DNA of 64,000 nucleotides from Paenibacillus agri (GTDB lineage Bacteria > Bacillota > Bacilli > Paenibacillales > Paenibacillaceae): positions 62,001 to 126,000 of the forward strand of contig NZ_JABWCS010000201.1 of NCBI RefSeq assembly GCF_013359945.1, read 5' to 3'. Of this stretch, positions 61,953-64,000 are shown piece by piece. The notes under the pieces are model-generated. The model saw only the letters and a program-made list of their open reading frames with translations. It did not search any database and was not told the origin of the DNA. Positions within the stretch are counted from its first letter, which is position 1; each line of letters opens with the position of its first letter. Made by a program: the position numbers and the translations under genes.

Positions 61953-62846
61953 TTAGTGGCTCAACCGCTGCAGCAGAATGACTGCTAGTTCCTCTGCTGT
62001 GTCCCAGAGCAATGGACGTATCTCGCTTGGCAAAATAGGCCTATGATCGTGATGAACACTCTTCATCGTCCAGAGAACAGGTATGTCCTGTCCAAGAGCA
62101 TATCCTGCTCCAAAATAGACCTCTGGCGCATGAGTGGTCACATCCGCAATTAGCAGCTTGCTTGCCGCGATAGTGTCCAATGCATAACTTGCTTGACGGT
62201 CAGACTCCGCAGCATTAAATACTTGAGGACTGTACCCGCATTGTTCAATTCGGGGCAGTACATGGGTTGACCACTCTTCGAGCAGCTCCTGATCGGCCGA
62301 TAACAGCACACAGCAAGACTTAAGCTTTCTTCCCCCGGCCCTTGCAGCAGCTTCCGCCCAGCCTTTGTCAGTCAGCCTGAAACTCATCCCTTCGCGTACG
62401 AGCAGTTCGTCGCCAGCGAGTTTATCTATGATATAGACTAATTCCTGTAGATTCGGTGAGTAGGTTATATTATAGCTGTTGGCCAGCGGCTGAATAACCA
62501 CCGCTTCACCTGCCACCTCTGAATGCCGGTACAGATATTGCAGGAAACGCGCACCCTTTTCCTCAATGGTGGCCGGAATATCCGGTGAGTTGGCGATGGA
62601 CTCCAGTTCGCTCGCAGCGAGAACCACCTGATTTCCCCGGTCTAGCTGTTCCCGGATATATGCCGACAGAATAGGAAAAAGCTGCCGTTTGTCCTGATGG
62701 CTCAAGGCATTAACGGTTTCATAGCTGCCATGGAGCAATCGGTAGGAATCACCTGGAGCACAATGGCAGTCGATAAATTTATCATAATCCCCACTGGTTT
62801 CCAGTGGAACGATTTCATCACAGAATAAGCATTGCTTCTTCGCCAT
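61953..62846 (-). CDS. Two-domain protein: Cys/His cluster N-terminus and deoxyribosyltransferase-like C-terminus
   Basis: 297 aa. N-terminal CLFCDE...CHC (residues 6, 9, 28, 30) looks like a zinc site. A helical middle follows (about 50-165). The C-terminal domain begins KSCCVLLSADQELLEEWSTHVLPRIEQCGYSPQVFNAAESDRQ and continues IAASKLLIADVTTHAPEVYFGAGYALGQDIPVLWTM. The pattern SxxLIADxTxxxPEVYFxxGYALG is that of nucleoside 2-deoxyribosyltransferase/TIR-related folds, used in some NAD- or nucleotide-targeting defence proteins. Fold call by eye; function unknown. It stands alone. Confidence 0.6.
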   Translation of the reverse strand: MAKKQCLFCDEIVPLETSGDYDKFIDCHCAPGDSYRLLHGSYETVNALSHQDKRQLFPILSAYIREQLDRGNQVVLAASELESIANSPDIPATIEEKGARFLQYLYRHSEVAGEAVVIQPLANSYNITYSPNLQELVYIIDKLAGDELLVREGMSFRLTDKGWAEAAARAGGRKLKSCCVLLSADQELLEEWSTHVLPRIEQCGYSPQVFNAAESDRQASYALDTIAASKLLIADVTTHAPEVYFGAGYALGQDIPVLWTMKSVHHDHRPILPSEIRPLLWDTAEELAVILLQRLSH

Positions 62847-63058
62847 AACGGTTATCAGCTCCTGTTAGAATTTGGGCGCAGGTTTCTTTCAGGATAGGAT
62901 TTGCATAATCAGGCGGATTTATAAAACAATTTTTTTAAAAAAGGCTCTCGCTCACAAACAATGCTTACCAAAATAACCCTGTCATGACAAAAAGACAACT
63001 TCATCAAGACTACTTCATCTAGACAGCCAGTCCAGAAGGTTGAAGTACACATGCTGAA

Positions 63059-63245
63059 GCTAACGGACCGTATCGACCTTATTCACACATATAGCTGCTT
63101 TTAGAAGATGTAATGGACTCAGGAGACGTTATTTCCGCCTAACCAACGGATTTTGAACAGGATTTCTCCTCATAAGGCCTCTGGAGTCCGTTACAATCTG
63201 TAATGCTTGACTCTATAGCAAATAAAGGCTCTGGAGTCCGTTAGC
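63059..63245. repeat. Four-module inverted repeat element 2 (50-bp period)
   Basis: Two direct modules (TAACGGACC at 63061, TAATGGACTC at 63111) and two inverted modules (GGAGTCCGTTA ending 63193 and 63243). Both pairs have a 50-bp period. The ends are perfect 10-bp inverted repeats, GCTAACGGAC/GTCCGTTAGC. Total 187 bp, nearly the same geometry as 38436-38626. Confidence 0.75.
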
Positions 63246-63260
63246 ATGACGAAGATGAAG

Positions 63261-63302
63261 AACAAAGCACACAGAACAAAGCACACAGAACAAAGCACAC
63301 AG
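63261..63302 (+). repeat. 14-bp tandem repeat, 3 identical copies
   Basis: AACAAAGCACACAG repeated three times without change (63261-63274, 63275-63288, 63289-63302). Confidence 0.9.
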
Positions 63303-63324
63303 AAAGTACTCGATTCAGAGCAGT

Positions 63325-63432
63325 TTTAGAGTTGAGTTTAGAGTTACTTTTAGAGTTACATTTAGAGTTACATTTAGAGTTACTTTTAGAATTACTTTTA
63401 GAATTACTTTTAGAATTACTTTTAGAGCTAAA
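63325..63432 (+). repeat. 12-bp tandem repeat, 9 copies
   Basis: Consensus TTTAGAGTTACT. The middle units are nearly identical; three consecutive units carry TTTAGAATTACT and the end units are diverged. Unit length would keep a reading frame (Ser-Asn-Ser-Lys on the minus strand). Confidence 0.9.
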
Positions 63433-63731
63433 TCCTTTATCAAAATAGCTGACATAGACTGTTGATAGCAACAGTTATTGCTCAGCACTTACAGGTAAGC
63501 CACTGCGGGGTTCACTGGTTCTTGCGATCGCTTCTAAAGCCAGATTTCCTGGTTGTAAAAAGATTCTTCAGAGTCCTCCGCCCCGCTGCAATGTTTGCAC
63601 TTTTACAGTTACGTACCGTCCTAAAAATACCGTCGCTTAGGAGATCAGCAAACTTGCGCTGCCGATTTGTTATGGTCAATTTTTCCAAATGACGGTAAAA
63701 TGGTACTACACTGATCAGAGGAGGCAAATTC

Positions 63732-64000
63732 ATGCTTGATATTGAAGCTATAAAAAAGGTGATTCCTCATCGCTATCCCTTTCTTTTGGTCGATAGAATC
63801 TTGGAAATTGATGAAGGAAAACGAGCTGTTGGGATTAAGAATGTTTCTATCAATGAACCGTATTTTTCGGGTCATTTTCCCGAGTATCCCGTTATGCCTG
63901 GAGTCTTAATCGTAGAGGCCTTAGCACAAGTCGGTGGGATCGTCATGTCGAATGGAGAAAGCAGTGATCATACAATAGGCTTATTAACAGGTATTGATAA
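63732..64000 (+). CDS. fabZ: 3-hydroxyacyl-[acyl-carrier-protein] dehydratase FabZ (partial)
   Basis: ATG 63732 with GAGGAGG 8-9 nt upstream; the gene runs past the right edge after 89 codons. Hot-dog fold: [21 protein letters not shown], catalytic His48 in [15 protein letters not shown], and the conserved Glu62 in VEALAQ. It removes water from 3-hydroxyacyl-ACP in fatty-acid elongation. Standalone here; the preceding 885 bp are non-coding. Confidence 0.95.
   Translation, partial: MLDIEAIKKVIPHRYPFLLVDRILEIDEGKRAVGIKNVSINEPYFSGHFPEYPVMPGVLIVEALAQVGGIVMSNGESSDHTIGLLTGID

Larger units (their letters stand above)
62847..63731. other. 885-bp non-coding region with inverted element and minisatellites
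   Basis: It holds the four-module inverted element (63059-63245), a 14-bp repeat x3 (63261-63302) and a 12-bp repeat x9 (63325-63432). The fabZ RBS is near 63720. An ORF across the minisatellites has no RBS and is not called. Confidence 0.6.

Noticed and set aside
61929..61980. Plus-strand mini-ORF after a good-looking TAGGAGG
   Set aside because: It encodes only 13 codons antisense to the end of the 297-aa gene and has no conservation signal.
63241..63471. 76-aa ORF on the minus strand with Ser-Asn-Ser-Lys repeats
   Set aside because: It is created by the 12-bp minisatellite; it has a TTG start without an RBS and no coding signal outside the repeat.

Overview
The window looks like a chromosomal segment of a spore-forming Firmicute, most probably Paenibacillus. 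This rests on strong AGGAGG-type ribosome binding sites, frequent TTG/GTG starts, three complete GerA-type spore-germinant receptor operons, a sporulenol/squalene-hopene cyclase, a GH30 glycosidase with CcpA-type cre sites, and a type I-C-like CRISPR array. No plasmid or phage backbone, rRNA, tRNA or intact insertion sequence was seen.

Layout. 1-4 kb: partial APH-like kinase, membrane-anchored alpha/beta hydrolase with an abnormal start codon, thioredoxin-reductase-like flavoprotein with a divergent MarR regulator, GNAT. 4-8 kb: germinant receptor operon 1 (B-A-C, minus strand). 8-16 kb: housekeeping and accessory genes (FAD oxidase, DUF1877, OsmC, sqhC, AraC plus DMT exporter, aldo/keto reductase). 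16-20 kb: receptor operon 2 (B-A-C, plus strand). 20-27 kb: large UvrA-like ATPase, ArsR/AHSA1 pair with an operator-embedded promoter, GH30 enzyme, lipase-like hydrolase. 27-31.4 kb: receptor operon 3 (A-C-B plus a small D-type subunit). 31.5-38 kb: SgrR-like regulator, small ORFs, serine hydrolase, spermidine-synthase-like protein, alpha/beta hydrolase and DUF2239 behind a palindromic operator.

38-39.5 kb holds non-coding DNA: a four-module inverted repeat element and a 9-repeat CRISPR array whose repeats decay away from the leader, with no cas genes in view. 39.6-44.1 kb: phosphodiester glycosidase, DUF1349, a Gly/Ser-rich TPM protein and cysK. 44.3-51.1 kb: an SMC-type defence/maintenance operon resembling Wadjet JetA-JetB-JetC, with no JetD nuclease gene. 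51.6-55.6 kb: flavin reductase, GNAT, HAD phosphatase, msrA and two small hypothetical genes. 55.7-61.7 kb: a sugar/polyol catabolic cluster (three Gfo/Idh/MocA dehydrogenases and an isomerase on the minus strand; AraC regulator and SDR on the plus strand). 61.7-64 kb: a two-domain protein with a deoxyribosyltransferase-like C-terminus, repeat-rich non-coding DNA, and the start of fabZ.

The most notable signals are: (1) a JetABC operon without JetD; (2) two non-coding elements (38436-38626 and 63059-63245) of different sequence but the same geometry, four 25-30 bp modules with a 50-51 bp period, two in each orientation; (3) a dispersed 200-250 bp repeat family in three intergenic sites; (4) an orphan I-C-like CRISPR array; (5) promoters with perfect palindromes around the -10/-35 boxes of the ArsR and DUF2239 genes; (6) several unlisted small membrane peptides with their own RBS or terminator.
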